From Lycocorax pyrrhopterus obiensis (taxonomy: Eukaryota > Chordata > Aves > Passeriformes > Paradisaeidae): a DNA stretch of 64,000 nucleotides. The position numbers were made by a program, and so were the translations under genes. Positions within the stretch are counted from its first letter, which is position 1. Each line of letters begins with the position of its first letter. Below are positions 50,799 through 61,978 of this stretch, in pieces. The stretch lies in assembly GCA_014706295.1 (NCBI GenBank), contig JACSVZ010000015.1, forward strand, positions 57,161,535 to 57,225,534, written 5' to 3'. The notes under the pieces are model-generated. The model ran no database searches and was not told where the DNA came from. It saw only the letters and a program-made list of their open reading frames with translations.

Positions 50799-51386
50799 CC
50801 CGCTCCCGGCCCGCCTTGGAGCGCCTCAGGGGTGCTCGGGGAGCGCCTCCCGGAGCGGCCTGGAACGCTGAAACACCCCACAGCCGCAAGAACGGGGCTG
50901 TCAGTCCCTATTTCCAGAGCTTAACAGTTAGGCGAAAGTGTCCTGCCAAGCCTGGAAGAAGTACAGGGGAGGTTGGGACCCTTCAGGCAAGGAGCACAAT
51001 GGTTTTAAGGGCCCTTTCCCTCCTTGCTGCCATCAGTGGAGTCATTCCACAGCACCGGGTTTCCTATCACGTCCATCCATCTGCCGGGACAAGAGCCTGC
51101 TGTCTGCCAGGTCTTTTGGCCTGCAATTAATTTTATCTTTGGTTTTGGTTTTGTGTTTGTTTTTTTTTTTTTTTTCCTTTTTACGTTTCTGCCTAGATGG
51201 TGTGATATAAATTGAGACCACACAGTCCTTAGAAGTTAGCAGCATTAACAAATAAACACTGCATCATCCTCTTCGGACCCAAGACCTGCTACCTACCCCT
51301 ACTAAAAAGACCAAGTGATTGACTAACAGAAGGAAATGTCTGTTCTCACAAAATTAACTGAAGGATCCATATCTATGAGAAACACA

Positions 51387-51967
51387 GGTTGTTGCTGATG
51401 CCTGATGTGATAAAGTATGTTTGTTCATTTAACCTTTGAACTGTGAAATATGCTTGTGTAAGCTGCTAGCAACCATAATAGGACATGTTTGTTCAAGTTA
51501 ATCAAGGATATGGTTTTTTAATTTCCGGTGTAAGCTACATTTTCAGGAACTTGTAGCAGAACAAGCACGTAGATTGCAACACCAATGGAAGATATTAAGA
51601 AGACCCTAGCAACAGTACAAGAGACATGCGCAGAGTACACCGAGAACGCCACGAAAGCAAGAAATAGAATCGCTTAAAAGAACGACAAAGAGCCCGGAAG
51701 AGTGCGGCAGTTGGCGGGACGGTGATCCCCCTGTCGCCCAGCGCTGCTTTTGCCCCTTTTGCTTGCTTGCTGTAATTAATAAAATTATATGAATGGAACT
51801 ATTAACTGATTGTCTCGAGTAAACTTATCACACCTGATAGCTTCGTTAAGTCAGCAGCTCAAACATCTGGATAAACAAATAAACCACAAGGATGCTGATG
51901 CATGGTGATGCTGCAAGGCCTACAAAATATACTTTGTGACTGGATAATTAGAAATATGCATTAGTAG
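51387..51967 (+). repeat. direct repeat R, copy 1 (149 bp, split by LTR1)
   Basis: The repeat begins GGTTGTTGCTGATGCCTGA at 51,387, is interrupted by LTR1 plus its 5-bp target duplication (51,406-51,837), and resumes with TAGCTTCGTTAAGTCAGC to end ATGCATTAGTAG at 51,967. Without the insertion it is 149 bp and differs from copy 2 by a single base (AGCTCAAA against AGCTGAAA). It directly abuts LTR2. Confidence 0.9.
51406..51832 (+). mobile_element. solo LTR 1 with 5-bp target duplication
   Basis: This is a 427-bp element with inverted ends TGTGATAA and TTATCACA and an AATAAA at 51,778. It is flanked by CCTGA at 51,401-51,405 and 51,833-51,837. The empty site, GATGCCTGATAGC, is preserved in the second copy of repeat R at about 52,556, which proves the insertion borders. 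A 5-bp duplication fits ERVL-type integrases, although LTR1 shows no clear similarity to the other LTRs here. No internal retroviral genes are present. Confidence 0.92.
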
Positions 51968-52545
51968 TGAGGCGCGGTATAAAAACTCTACAACCTGTTA
52001 GAGTTGTAAAGTATTTTATTCAGCGCTGGACGCAGGGGGGAACATCCTCCCAAATCCTGCGTACCCTTTACAGCTTCTAATCACTTATTTATCTACAAAA
52101 AGCATGCATATTCTATAACGCCTATACATATTCATTACCTGTCCCCGCCTGTTCTCCGCTTTGTATGTAAATCAGTTGCGGTTGCGCAGTCTGTCCCTTT
52201 TATTGAGTCGGAGGTCTTAAATTGGGTCTGGGGGTTGAAAAGGCCTGAAGTAAGAGAGGTCTACCTCTCATGAATTTTTGACCCCACGAGCTTTGCACAT
52301 GCGTGTTCTCTCTTTGCTGTGATGGCCCCCCTTTAGTTCTGCAAGCACAGCAACATTTTAATAGGTGCCAGATGTCCTTCGAAGGGCCCCTTATCTCTCC
52401 AGCCTTTCCTCAGTCCTTGGAGAACAGGATAATGAATTCCATATTGTTTCATCTACTCTAAACTCCGTTTTGACTCTTAAATCCCCTGTATCAGTTCTCA
52501 TCTACTCTAAGTTCCCTTTTAACTCTTAGATCCCCTGTTTCAACA
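51968..52545 (-). mobile_element. solo LTR 2, antisense, between two 149-bp repeats
   Basis: On the minus strand the 578-bp block starts TGTTGAAACAGGGG and ends CCGCGCCTCA, giving TG...CA termini. An AATAAA (52,020-52,015) lies near the 3' end within GCGCTGAATAAAATACTT, a typical avian ERV R region. Another AATAAAAGG lies near 52,199. The U3 side (52,449-52,545) has an internal tandem repeat of about 49 bp. No 4-6 bp target duplication is present. Instead repeat R flanks both sides. No gag, pol or env remains. Confidence 0.8.
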
Positions 52546-52694
52546 GGTTGTTGCTGATGCCTGATAGCTTCGTTAAGTCAGCAGCTGAAACATCTGGATA
52601 AACAAATAAACCACAAGGATGCTGATGCATGGTGATGCTGCAAGGCCTACAAAATATACTTTGTGACTGGATAATTAGAAATATGCATTAGTAG
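52546..52694 (+). repeat. direct repeat R, copy 2 (intact, 149 bp)
   Basis: This is the intact copy of the repeat that flanks LTR2. It carries the unoccupied integration site of LTR1 and continues on the right into unique-looking sequence GTAATGGGATGATTC. Its left edge coincides with the LTR2 terminus, with an ambiguity of three bases (ACA) shared with copy 1. Confidence 0.9.
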
Positions 52695-54189
52695 GTAATG
52701 GGATGATTCAAATCATACCTTTCCGGTAAAAGGTTTAAAACCCCCTAAAGAAAAATTGCTTGTATGTGACCAGTTTGGCTGGGACACCTCATGCACATAA
52801 TTAAATATTTAGTCTTGCAACGCTATTCAGTAATCATGCACCAGTTATTGAAACAAAGGTCAACAGACAAACATTTTTTGTCTGTTAAAAACACATTTAT
52901 TAAGCCAGCTGAGAGAATGCATTAGAGCATTAATGAGAGAAAGCATTAGAGCCTGTGCTCTATGAAATGCTTCTCTGTTCCATGTAGATTTCGGTGGGTT
53001 TATATAGCATTTTTACTATATTTCCTTATTTCCTTTTTTTGGTTAGTATTCAATAAGCAAGTGGTTAGGTATACATTGCATCAAGCTACTATATTTTTAA
53101 CCTATTCATGCAAAACCAGCCAGTTTTCCTTATCTCTTCCCTGCACAGAGGTATAGGTATACATTACCTCTTACTGCTTGTCTTCCTGTTTTACCAGTTT
53201 TGCTTACTAAATTTTCTTCCCATTGTTAGCTCTTCTGTTATACTGAATTTCAAGTCTTTATTTTGTTAAGTTATAACCATGTCAATACTTTAATTCACAT
53301 GTGTGAATTACAAGCTCCTGGTTTCATTGGCAGGCCTCCCTGGAGGTCCCTTTCCTGGGGTCAGGAGACATGATAAAGCTGTAGCAAACTGTGTGGTACT
53401 GACATATTCTGTGTGCCTGAGTGACAAACCTAAACAGCAACAGGCCCGGCCGACGAGCAGCCAATTCTTTTCCTATTTTTCACAAGATTCCGTTCACCAC
53501 TTTCTCCGTCGGTGAGTCTGGAAGTGGGTAGTCTTGTGCTGAGGGTAGGTTCCTCAGCTTCTCAGCTGGAAGTAATTAAATAATTACTAGCCCAGTGACT
53601 TTAACTGTCTAACCTCAGGAGCTGCTTCTGAAGCAGCTCATGAACTGCCAAACTTCACACACCTATGCTGTATCTCAAACTAGCATCAGGTTATCCCAAG
53701 GAGCAGACACATGCTGCTTTTACACAGGCTTGACTGCACGCAGCTGCAGGAAGGACTTCAGCCACATCAGCCTGAACACAGTGAGAAACTACTGATAAAG
53801 CACCAGGCTATAGAGAGTGACTCCGGAAATGCTCGAACATAGACTCTCTGCAAAGAGTGAGGCCTCAGCTTGTACTGGTATATGGAGTTATTCCTTCACA
53901 GGTGCAGAACAGCACTTGCCTTGGCTGAGCTTCATTAGGTTCCTGTCTGCTGATTTCTCCAACCTGTCAGTTGTCCCTGTTCAGAGCGACAGCATCGTGT
54001 TGCCAGATGAAAAATCATCTGCACCTGGTGGGCTAACACAATGCTTATTCTTCAAAAGCCACTGGCTTATGGAACTGCACAATTTCCATTCTGCAAGAAA
54101 AAGAACTGGAAGGCAACCAGCCCACGTGCCAGCTTCTACCAGTTCACCAGGCAGTCAGGTATCACTTTGGGGTCAACCACCAGGGACCA

Positions 54190-54440
54190 CCTGAGAGACA
54201 CCCAGGACAGAAGAATATGTGCATAAAGGGGAGGGAAAATATGTTAATGATTTCAGGGAAATTATTATCATTGTATGTTTATTCTGGGAAAATCAATGAC
54301 TATGCATGTAAAATACAGTATATAAACAGGAGTTTTTCTTTATTCAGCATTCTCAGAGGAGATATCCCCTTGTGCATCCAGCACTGAATAAAGAATGCCT
54401 ACTTCTTAATACTATATTGGTGTTAAAGGGTTTTTTAATT
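54190..54440 (+). mobile_element. partial LTR related to the ERVL-like family
   Basis: GTATATAAACAGG (TATA-like, near 54,319) is followed by GCACTGAATAAAGAATGCCT and ACTTCTTAATACT, ending near GGTGTTA. The R/U5 part resembles the 3' end of the LTR at 49,779-50,217. The 5' border is uncertain. CR1 sequence follows immediately. Confidence 0.5.
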
Positions 54441-54459
54441 TTTACCCATTTTTGGGAAC

Positions 54460-55870
54460 AATCAGGAACATCAATCACTCTTCCCAGTTTTGAATCATCT
54501 GCAAACTTGTGAGCGTGCCCTTTGCATATCACATTGTCAAGGTCCTTCAGGAAGTTGTTGAGTGATATGACCTTAGTAGTGACACAAGGCACTGGTCTCC
54601 AGCTTGTCTTTGTGCTGCTGATCCTTTGAACTCAGAAGCTGAAGCTGTTTCCAATCTACCTCACTATATAAATATCCAGTCCATACTGGGCTGGATAGAA
54701 ACCTGAACAAGCTCAATGGAAACCTGATCTAGTTAAACATGTGCCTGCTCATTGCATGGATGTTGCACTAGATGACCTTTAGAGATCCCTTTCAACCCAC
54801 ACTGTGTTATAAAGACTTAAGGCAAGTAAGGAATTGAGAACATCAGTCTTTCTATGTCTGCTTTGTAGTGTGAAGTTCTGGTTCTGTTGGATCTCAAAAG
54901 GAAAAAAAGCACAAGTTGCTTAAGAGAAAAAGCTGTTTTTGAAAGTTAGTCTTACATGTCTCTTGCAATGCTGGGAAACATGCAACGCTGCAGACCTGGA
55001 CAGGCCTCTCTGGTGGGAGCCACTGCTGTACAGAGTTCTGTGGCGAGGTTCAATAGCTTCATTGTTCCTCACATCTTTACAGTGTTCTTCCAAGTAAAAC
55101 AAATCCATCTATCTCTTACTGTACCATACTGAATGTTCTAGAGGGTACAAACTGAGGTTTGCTGAAAGCATTACTCTTTCACACATTCACGTGGGAACAA
55201 GCCCTTACAAAGAGTACACACAGACTGCATTGTTAGTGGCAGCACACCTTGTATGCTCAGGTTCAGCAATCCCTCATGCGAACATATGCTTCTCTGTGAC
55301 CAAAACCTACCACTGAATTCTGCCTAAGTTCTGCTTGAAATCACTCTCCTTTACAATACCTTCTGTGGTGGCCCACTGCAGCGTTCTTTTTTACCAGGTC
55401 CCAGTCACATTCAGGGGTGGGTGCGCATTTTCTTTGTAGAAGCATTTCTTACTGTCTTTCACATCCCTTTACCAGATCGATTTGGTTTTCCTAACTCTCA
55501 TCCTTGCACAGTTAGACAGTTGCTCTATTCCTTCTGAGTCATCTGTGCTTATGTCTACCTCTTGCATGCTTCCTTTTCATGGTTGAGTTCAGTCAAGCTC
55601 TCCTTGCACATCCATGCAGAGCCTTCTGCCATCCATGCAGGTTCTCCTGCACACCAGAATGGGCCATTCTTGAGCTTGTAGAAAGTGAATTCCTTGTGAG
55701 ATACAAAAAAATCCAACCAATCAAAAACAAAACAGCTCTTCTGGACTTGTTCCCTTTTCAGGACCATATCAGGTAGATCCCTGAACATGCTGAAGTGTGG
55801 CCTCTTGAAGTCCAGGACTACAGTCTTGGCTTTTGTCTTCTTCCCTCCTTTCAAGATCCTGAACTTCATT
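54460..55870 (-). mobile_element. decayed CR1 LINE ORF2 (internal part)
   Basis: Minus-strand frames with stops and shifts match successive parts of CR1 ORF2. At about 55,830-55,560, TVVLDFKRPHFSMFRDL and later PAWM...KESLTELNHEKEA match the linker after the endonuclease. At about 55,500-55,370, RDVKDSKKCFYK and PPLNVTGTW match the following segment. At about 54,610-54,460, WRPV, LNNFLKDLDNVI and KFADDSKLGRV match the reverse transcriptase, including the FADD catalytic motif. The distance from PAWM to FADD suits one copy. The central part is not recognisable and is interrupted by a second CR1 tail. It is a pseudogene. Confidence 0.75.
54690..54805 (+). mobile_element. CR1 LINE 3' end nested in an older CR1
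   Basis: The sense-strand tail GTTGCACTAGATGACCTTTA is followed by GAGATCCCTTTCAACCC and preceded by CTGGATAGAAACCTG. This is the usual CR1 3' UTR order. It lies inside the span of the antisense CR1 ORF2 copy and so is probably the younger insertion. Confidence 0.7.
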
Positions 55871-55906
55871 CCAATGGAGTTAATTTCCAGTAAAAACACC
55901 TTTTAG

Positions 55907-56291
55907 TGTTGAAGGGTGCTGAGATCAGTCTGACCAACAATCCTAAATTAAACCCATCACAGGGATGTGAAAGATAGATGTTTCCTGACAAAGATTGGCA
56001 CGGACAAGTATGTGAAAGACAGATGTTTACAGAAGGAGAAAAACAAACAAGTGACAACATCTTATTTAAAAATAAAGATGGCATGGCAGTGACTAGCCTA
56101 GCAACAACCAATCACTTTGTGCTATAAAGGCATAGTCCTGTCTTCCAGCAGGGAGGACTTATAGGAGTATGTATGGAGATTGCTCCCTTGGGTGGGGAGG
56201 CCCCTCAAGGTTAATTCTTGAGCCTGAGCAAAAAATACTTGCTCATGGTCACCAGTATGGGTAACATCAATCGACTTGAAAATTATTAACA
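55907..56291 (+). mobile_element. possible LTR-like block with CCAAT and TATA boxes
   Basis: Within TGTTGAAG (55,907) to TTATTAACA (56,291) there is AACCAATCACTTTGTGCTATAAAGG near 56,106, giving CCAAT and TATA spacing of a strong promoter. There is also a 45-bp tandem repeat (GTGAAAGATAGATGTTT and GTGAAAGACAGATGTTT near 55,970). TG/CA ends are present, but no target duplication was found. It could also be an ordinary promoter-like sequence. Confidence 0.35.
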
Positions 56292-57839
56292 CAGCTTTGA
56301 AACTTAGTTTCAAAGTTTAAAAAGCAAGGGAATCCTTTCTGAACCTTGTGTTTATATGCATGTACTTGGGTGACACCCAAGTTGATTATAAACTCCCCTC
56401 TGTTTGCATAAGCCCTCATCATTTACATGATAACCACATCCATCACATCTTCATTTGATTGTCATCCTCTCTTCCCCATCATTCTTAGTTTAAAGCTCTT
56501 CTTACCAGCTTCACCATCCTGTTGGCAAGGATGCTCCCCCACCTTAGTCCAGTGTATCCCAGCTCTTCAGGCCTCAAAGAGCAAACCACGTTCATAGAAA
56601 CCAAAACCCCATCGTAGTTGGCCAGCGGGGCTGAGAATACACCAGATGGGCTCTTATGCCCTTCACCATCACTCCAGAGCTATATGTGTCCTATTTGATG
56701 CTATCCAAGTCTGTCCAGTAATTAGAGAGCATTTGATGCCCACATGAAAAAGCAGCAGGCATTAATAATCAGAGAGCGAGAGAGGCCTCTGCAGGCTCTC
56801 CATGATAGATCAGAGTCCCTGAAAAGCAGCAAAGCTCCCCCAGACAACAGGTCAGCAGACAGGCCCCTTCTCTACAGCAGAGGGGTCAGCATTAAGGAAG
56901 CAGCCCTCAGTGCTTCCTTCTGGTGCTCCTGTAGGGCTCAGGCAGTTCACTTGGCAGAGCTCCCAGCCTCTTTTCTCCAACCACAGCACTGAGCATATTT
57001 TGTACTTACAAATGTGCAGGCAGAGCATAAGCATTCATCCTAGCAGCAGGAATGACAAGCTTGCAGCTTTCACCATCCTGAGAGTTTTTACATCCCACCC
57101 TGATAGACTCAGCCTGCCCTCCTTCGGTACATAACTCTATGGTTTCTTGAAGCTGTAGGGCCTCAGAGAAGATCCAGTCTCTTTCACAACCTCTGATGAT
57201 GCATAGCACACTAACGTCCTCCTGCAGCTCCTTTGCTCAATGAAACATTTCAAAAGGTGCATCTCTCCCTCTGGTCCACACCAGCACCCTCCTTCTGAAG
57301 CTCTGTTGGGGTTGAGACCTCCAACATTACAGGGCAAGTTTTCCAAGAGCTGCTGAGGACAACAGCTTGTGGCACACCCTCACCACTGCAGAGGAAGTGT
57401 GTGCTGCTTTGAGATAAGGTACCAGCCTTTCCTACTCCAAATACCCCAAAACGTCTGTGTGTTTCAGGCCCAGCTCTTATATAGCCCTCAGGCTGAGTGG
57501 GGGACCAGACCCTCCCTAATCAGTGTCAGCTGGAACAAAACCTCCAAGGGCCTCTTAAATCAAAGAGAACTGACAGAGCTCTTTAGCCCTGGTAGCCTTG
57601 CTAGAAGTCAAGGCCTCCTGTAGCTGTCTGTTCCCAATAGCATTAGGCAATCTCAAGCTTCCCAAAGGCTTCCTAGATGTCCCTTGACAATGATCCCAGA
57701 AGGCCCCAGATCTAGAAGCACGAGCTCACACACTGCTGCTCTAACTGTTCACTGTCTTTTAGCTGTGCTTAACAAGGGAGATTTTTCTGACTATTAAATT
57801 TTGCTAGCAATGGTGCTAAATCTTGTTATTGCTCTGTAT

Positions 57840-58200
57840 TAATGTGACTGAGAATTATGTTGGCAAGGAACAAGGTACCAGAATGCATGTTGGAATAGTA
57901 ATTTTAAAAACTCGAAACAGCTGGAAAGGTATATTGCAATATCATCATGATCTGATCTGACTGGCAGCCTGTGCTGACTTCTGGATACAAAACAAGGAGC
58001 TGGGAGGGGGCATGGCTGGGACAGCTGATCCTGACTGGCCCAGGGGATATTCCACACCATATGGTGTCATGCTCAACAATAAAACTGGGGGGGGTTGGCC
58101 AGGGAATGGTGGCCCACTGCTCAGGAGTGGCCTCAAGAGCTGGGTACTTGATCCTATACAAGCATTTGTGGTTTGTTTTCTTTAATGATAGCAAGATAAC
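57840..58200 (+). mobile_element. possible solo LTR fragment
   Basis: GGGGATATTCCACACCATATGGTGTCATGCTCAACAATAAAACTGG (57,985-58,090 region) has a perfect palindrome, ACCATATGGT, and an AATAAA-type signal shortly after. This resembles the promoter/R segment of avian ERV LTRs as I remember them. The borders were not resolved and no coding remnants were seen. Confidence 0.4.
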
Positions 58201-61200
58201 ACTTGCAGGCAAAGCATTAAAGAATGCCAGATGGATTCTGCATACCTAGTTGTGGAACAATGGCACACACATAACTAGTTCATTTTGGAACATAAAGATC
58301 ATGCTGTTCCAAATGGTTGTTATACAATTCTTGTCCAAAAGCTATGTGACTCAGTGGTTGGCTAATATTCCAACAGGCAGTGCCTTTCTCTCTTAGACAT
58401 CCTTCAAGATACACTTTTCTAATGATATAGACAGCGTTTTGCAGATGTGGCATCTTAACAATCTTTGCTCATGATACTTATGCATAGCATGCATACCCTT
58501 GATTTAGGGTAAGTGGATCGATTGTGCATGCGTTCTTGTCCAAGGTTTAATTTTTTTTAGAGACTATACATATACACACACACACTGCTTTTGCATTATA
58601 ATTATTACTATTTGTTTAGTTATGGCAGTGTTACTGTCACAGTGGTGTATCAGGTTTACTTAAATGTATTTGATTCCCTTCAGGTTCTGACACCAGATGG
58701 ACCTATACTGAAGTAAGTAATCATAAATCTTACTTGATTTGCAATTCAGAGCTCTGTTTACTGCTTAAGGAGCCAGGAGGTCACTGAGCTGTATATAAAA
58801 AAAGAAGCATTGTCAGAATTTAAATAGCAGTAAAACAATTTTATAGTTTCTACTCTGTCTTGTTTGACAGCTTTTTTTTTTTTTCACTAACACATTGATG
58901 GCTTGGGTCTTCAGGCACAAGAGACGATGGGATTCACTCAGTGAGGGCTTCATTTTCTGTGATTTTGAACCCATGTATTGTGTGGGGTCTTGAAAGCTTT
59001 AGCCAGCCCAGCTCAGCTGCAGAGCTTCAGAATGACAGCCATAATGAGGGATCCGTACAGACATCCCTGTGTGGGAGACTGCAGTTCTCAAACATGGTAA
59101 ATGCATCACATATACAGGGTGCCTGGGATGCTTCACTGTGAAGGATGAAATCTTTTCATGTCTTGGAATAAGATACACAGATAAGGACATCTGGCTAAAT
59201 AGCCTCCTAACAAAGAAGGGACATTTAGGCACCCCTCAATAATTTTCAATTGATTATTTATTTACAACTGGCAGACTTTTATTATACCACAGATTAAATC
59301 TTATTCATCTATCATGCTCTGCTTGAAACCTTCAGAATGGCTTCCATTTTTTTATACTACAAATCTTGTAACTGTTAACTATCTGTATATTATTTACATG
59401 GTGCCTTTTAGCCCATAGCATGTATTAAGAAATTTCTAATTTCTTATGGCAGTCCTGTTTTTTTTTGGACTACCCCATATAAAACCACCTTGAGTTCTTC
59501 AGAGTGATGCAGCAAGTGTAACATGTTCAGTTATGTTCATTGAGGTCAACAAGAGTGGTCTCACTGCATAATTTTATTTTGAAAATAATATTCATGATAC
59601 TTCCATGGATAGTTCATTGCAGTTATCACATGGTGGGAAGAGGGAAAAAAAGGTAATCTGAAAATGTCAAGTCCTTTCCAAGAGTACCTGCTTTTTTATT
59701 GTTGCAATATATAATTGCACAGAGATAGCAATAGACTGCTAGAACAATTTACCAGAGACAATGACAGTTCATGGGCATTTTGAAAGATCCTCCGTTTCAC
59801 ATTAACTTAGAGAAGCTAAACACACATAGAAGTTTATTGCTTTGGCTTCCCAACTGAGATTTGTAGTAAGAGTATTGCAATTACTCTGAATGGATTATGA
59901 ATGTAACATTGGTATGTGAAAGGAGGAGGAAAAACAATAGAGGAAGGGTTAAAAGCATGCCTTGTGTTGGTCTCTATGTTTCAAGATGATTAAGAGCAGT
60001 AAAACTGGTAAGAACCAGGAACATACTGTTCAAGGGTATAGCATGTACCTTATCTTGGATGCCAGAAGGTTTCTTTGCCTAGCAGTCACTAACTGCTACT
60101 GCTTTCTGGTTCATTAGCCTGTATGAATTGTAAGATGCTCTTTTCATGCCAACAAGGACAGTATTTTTCTTAGGAAAAGTGTCTCATGTTCTTAGCCAGT
60201 GTAGTTTGTGTCTGATCAGTGGACTCTGTCACTTGAAACTGGACTTGCTGCATAGAGAGCAGACCTTGTGTCCTGCTTTTGTCCCTTCAAAGGGTGACTG
60301 TAAGTCAGTGATGGTGGCCCAAATCACAAGTAATGGGTGAGGGGAAGGTAGTTTGTACAGCCCTCATTTCAGAACTGGAGCTGAGGTGATATTGGTGTAG
60401 GAGACCACAAGCAGTGCTGGGGTACAGTGAATTCTGTAGTGGGTGAAGTAAAACCAGATTTTGTCTCCAGCTATTCCAGAAATGGCCTAACCTAAAGAGA
60501 CAGAGTAATCTAATGAGTTACTTAACCCTGGATTGCTAACTGTTAAGAGTTTCGGGTATGGACAAGTTAGGGCAAGAATAGTTCAGGAAGCCAAAGAGCT
60601 GAAGCTGGCCTGGAGAAGCCCAGCAGCACAGAGAAATGTGGCACTGAGATGGATCCTGGGCAGGGCTCGTGAGGAAAGGCTTTGCTGGAGCAGAAGCTCT
60701 GTGGTGAAATGTTTTAGAGGAGGTGGAGCTGAGTCTCTTGGAGCAGCTTTTCTCTCTTGCTCCTTTTTACTCATTTTCCCATTGCTACTTGGGAGATGGG
60801 CTTCACTTGAACTCCTTTCTGCTCACCTCAGTGGTCCTACACACATGCTGTATTTTGCATAATCTCCTTATAATGGTCCAATCAACATTTATCACCCTTA
60901 TGCATCTTCTTAACAGATGTTTTCCAGCCGTTCTTGTTTCCTTTTATTTTCCAGCTGTTTGGCTGGCTCATGCTGTAGGCCTTGCTTAAAATGCTCTGTC
61001 TCCCTTAAGCCCTTATGTTAGGTAAATTCACAAAAAATGGCTAGAAGTGCTCAATTGCTTTGTCCTGGTAGGAATAAGTAATTAACTTCATTTCCATGAG
61101 CCCACAGTAATTCACAAGCCCATTAATTGTTCTGTGTCTAGTCAATGACACTACATCTGAAATGATGGTGAGATGACAACTGTAATTATCTCAGTGGTGG

Positions 61201-61542
61201 TCTGAATTGTAAATGCTTAGATTTACTTTGGACCTCTCTGTTGTGAGTTGATCTCTACAACCACTCACAAATCTTGTGAATTCTAACAAGGGGGGTAGGA
61301 AATAGGGCTTTACCACTGAGAATAATAATGAATTTGACTGTAATGTAAAAGGAGAACAAATTTAAATTGTGTAAATGGGGCAAGTGTGAGAAGGGATATC
61401 ATGGGAAGATAAATATCTATGAACTATAGAAAATTTGTGGTGTCCAGTGAGGGCTTGGAGCTGGTTGACATTTCTGCTTGCCTCTGTGTGGTGGTGAGAA
61501 TGCTGGGGCTGCAGTGTGATACTGAAATTGGCTAGGGAAGAG

Positions 61543-61978
61543 GCTTTCTAACACAATTTTGAAGTATTAGAAAGCAGGTGGTTTTTATTGCACCACGCTG
61601 GACACCTGGAGGATATTTCCTCTAGTCTGCTGTGTCATGAAACTTTACAACAGGGTATTTATTCCATCATTATACATATTGATTACAGTGTATTTCCTGG
61701 CTAATACATACACATCACTTTCTCCAGAACTAATTTGTATGCATCTGCCTCTTACTGCAAGTCCTTTAATGGTCCTTAGAGGGTCATCTGAAGGGGTCTC
61801 TGGTGGTCACTGAGTGCTCCCGGTGTTGTCGATGATTTTGCCATAAATTTCTCTTAGGGCTGTTGTTTCTCACTTCATAGCTCTGCCACAAAAGCCACTA
61901 TATCCCTCGTTATCTGTTTATCCACTGGTTCCAGCTGCATTTAGCATCTTGTGTGTCTACTTTTTACATTCTGTTATC
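61543..61978 (-). mobile_element. solo LTR, ERVL-like avian family (copy B, inverted)
   Basis: The reverse complement aligns along its length with the LTR at 49,779-50,217. It runs from AGTAGACACACAAGATGCT through GTGGATAAACAGATAACGAG to GGTGCAATAAAAACC and a terminal TGTGTTAGAAA. Differences are scattered substitutions and small gaps, so the two insertions are old and independent. No internal retroviral sequence adjoins it. Confidence 0.78.

Larger units (their letters stand above)
50480..50870 (-). promoter_or_regulatory. AMN1: AMN1 CpG-island promoter
   Basis: CpG-dense DNA surrounds the AMN1 start codon. On the far side of the start codon are a ZNF143/THAP11-type element at 50,787 (GGGAGTTGTAGT, reverse ACTACAACTCCC) and a YY1-type GAGATGGCGGC at 50,760. 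Both elements are typical of TATA-less housekeeping promoters. An 18-bp sequence, GGCGGGGAGCGGGGAATG, occurs twice, at 50,671 and 50,709, in the presumed 5' UTR. The YY1 element is in plus orientation, opposite to AMN1, so divergent transcription is possible. Confidence 0.75.
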
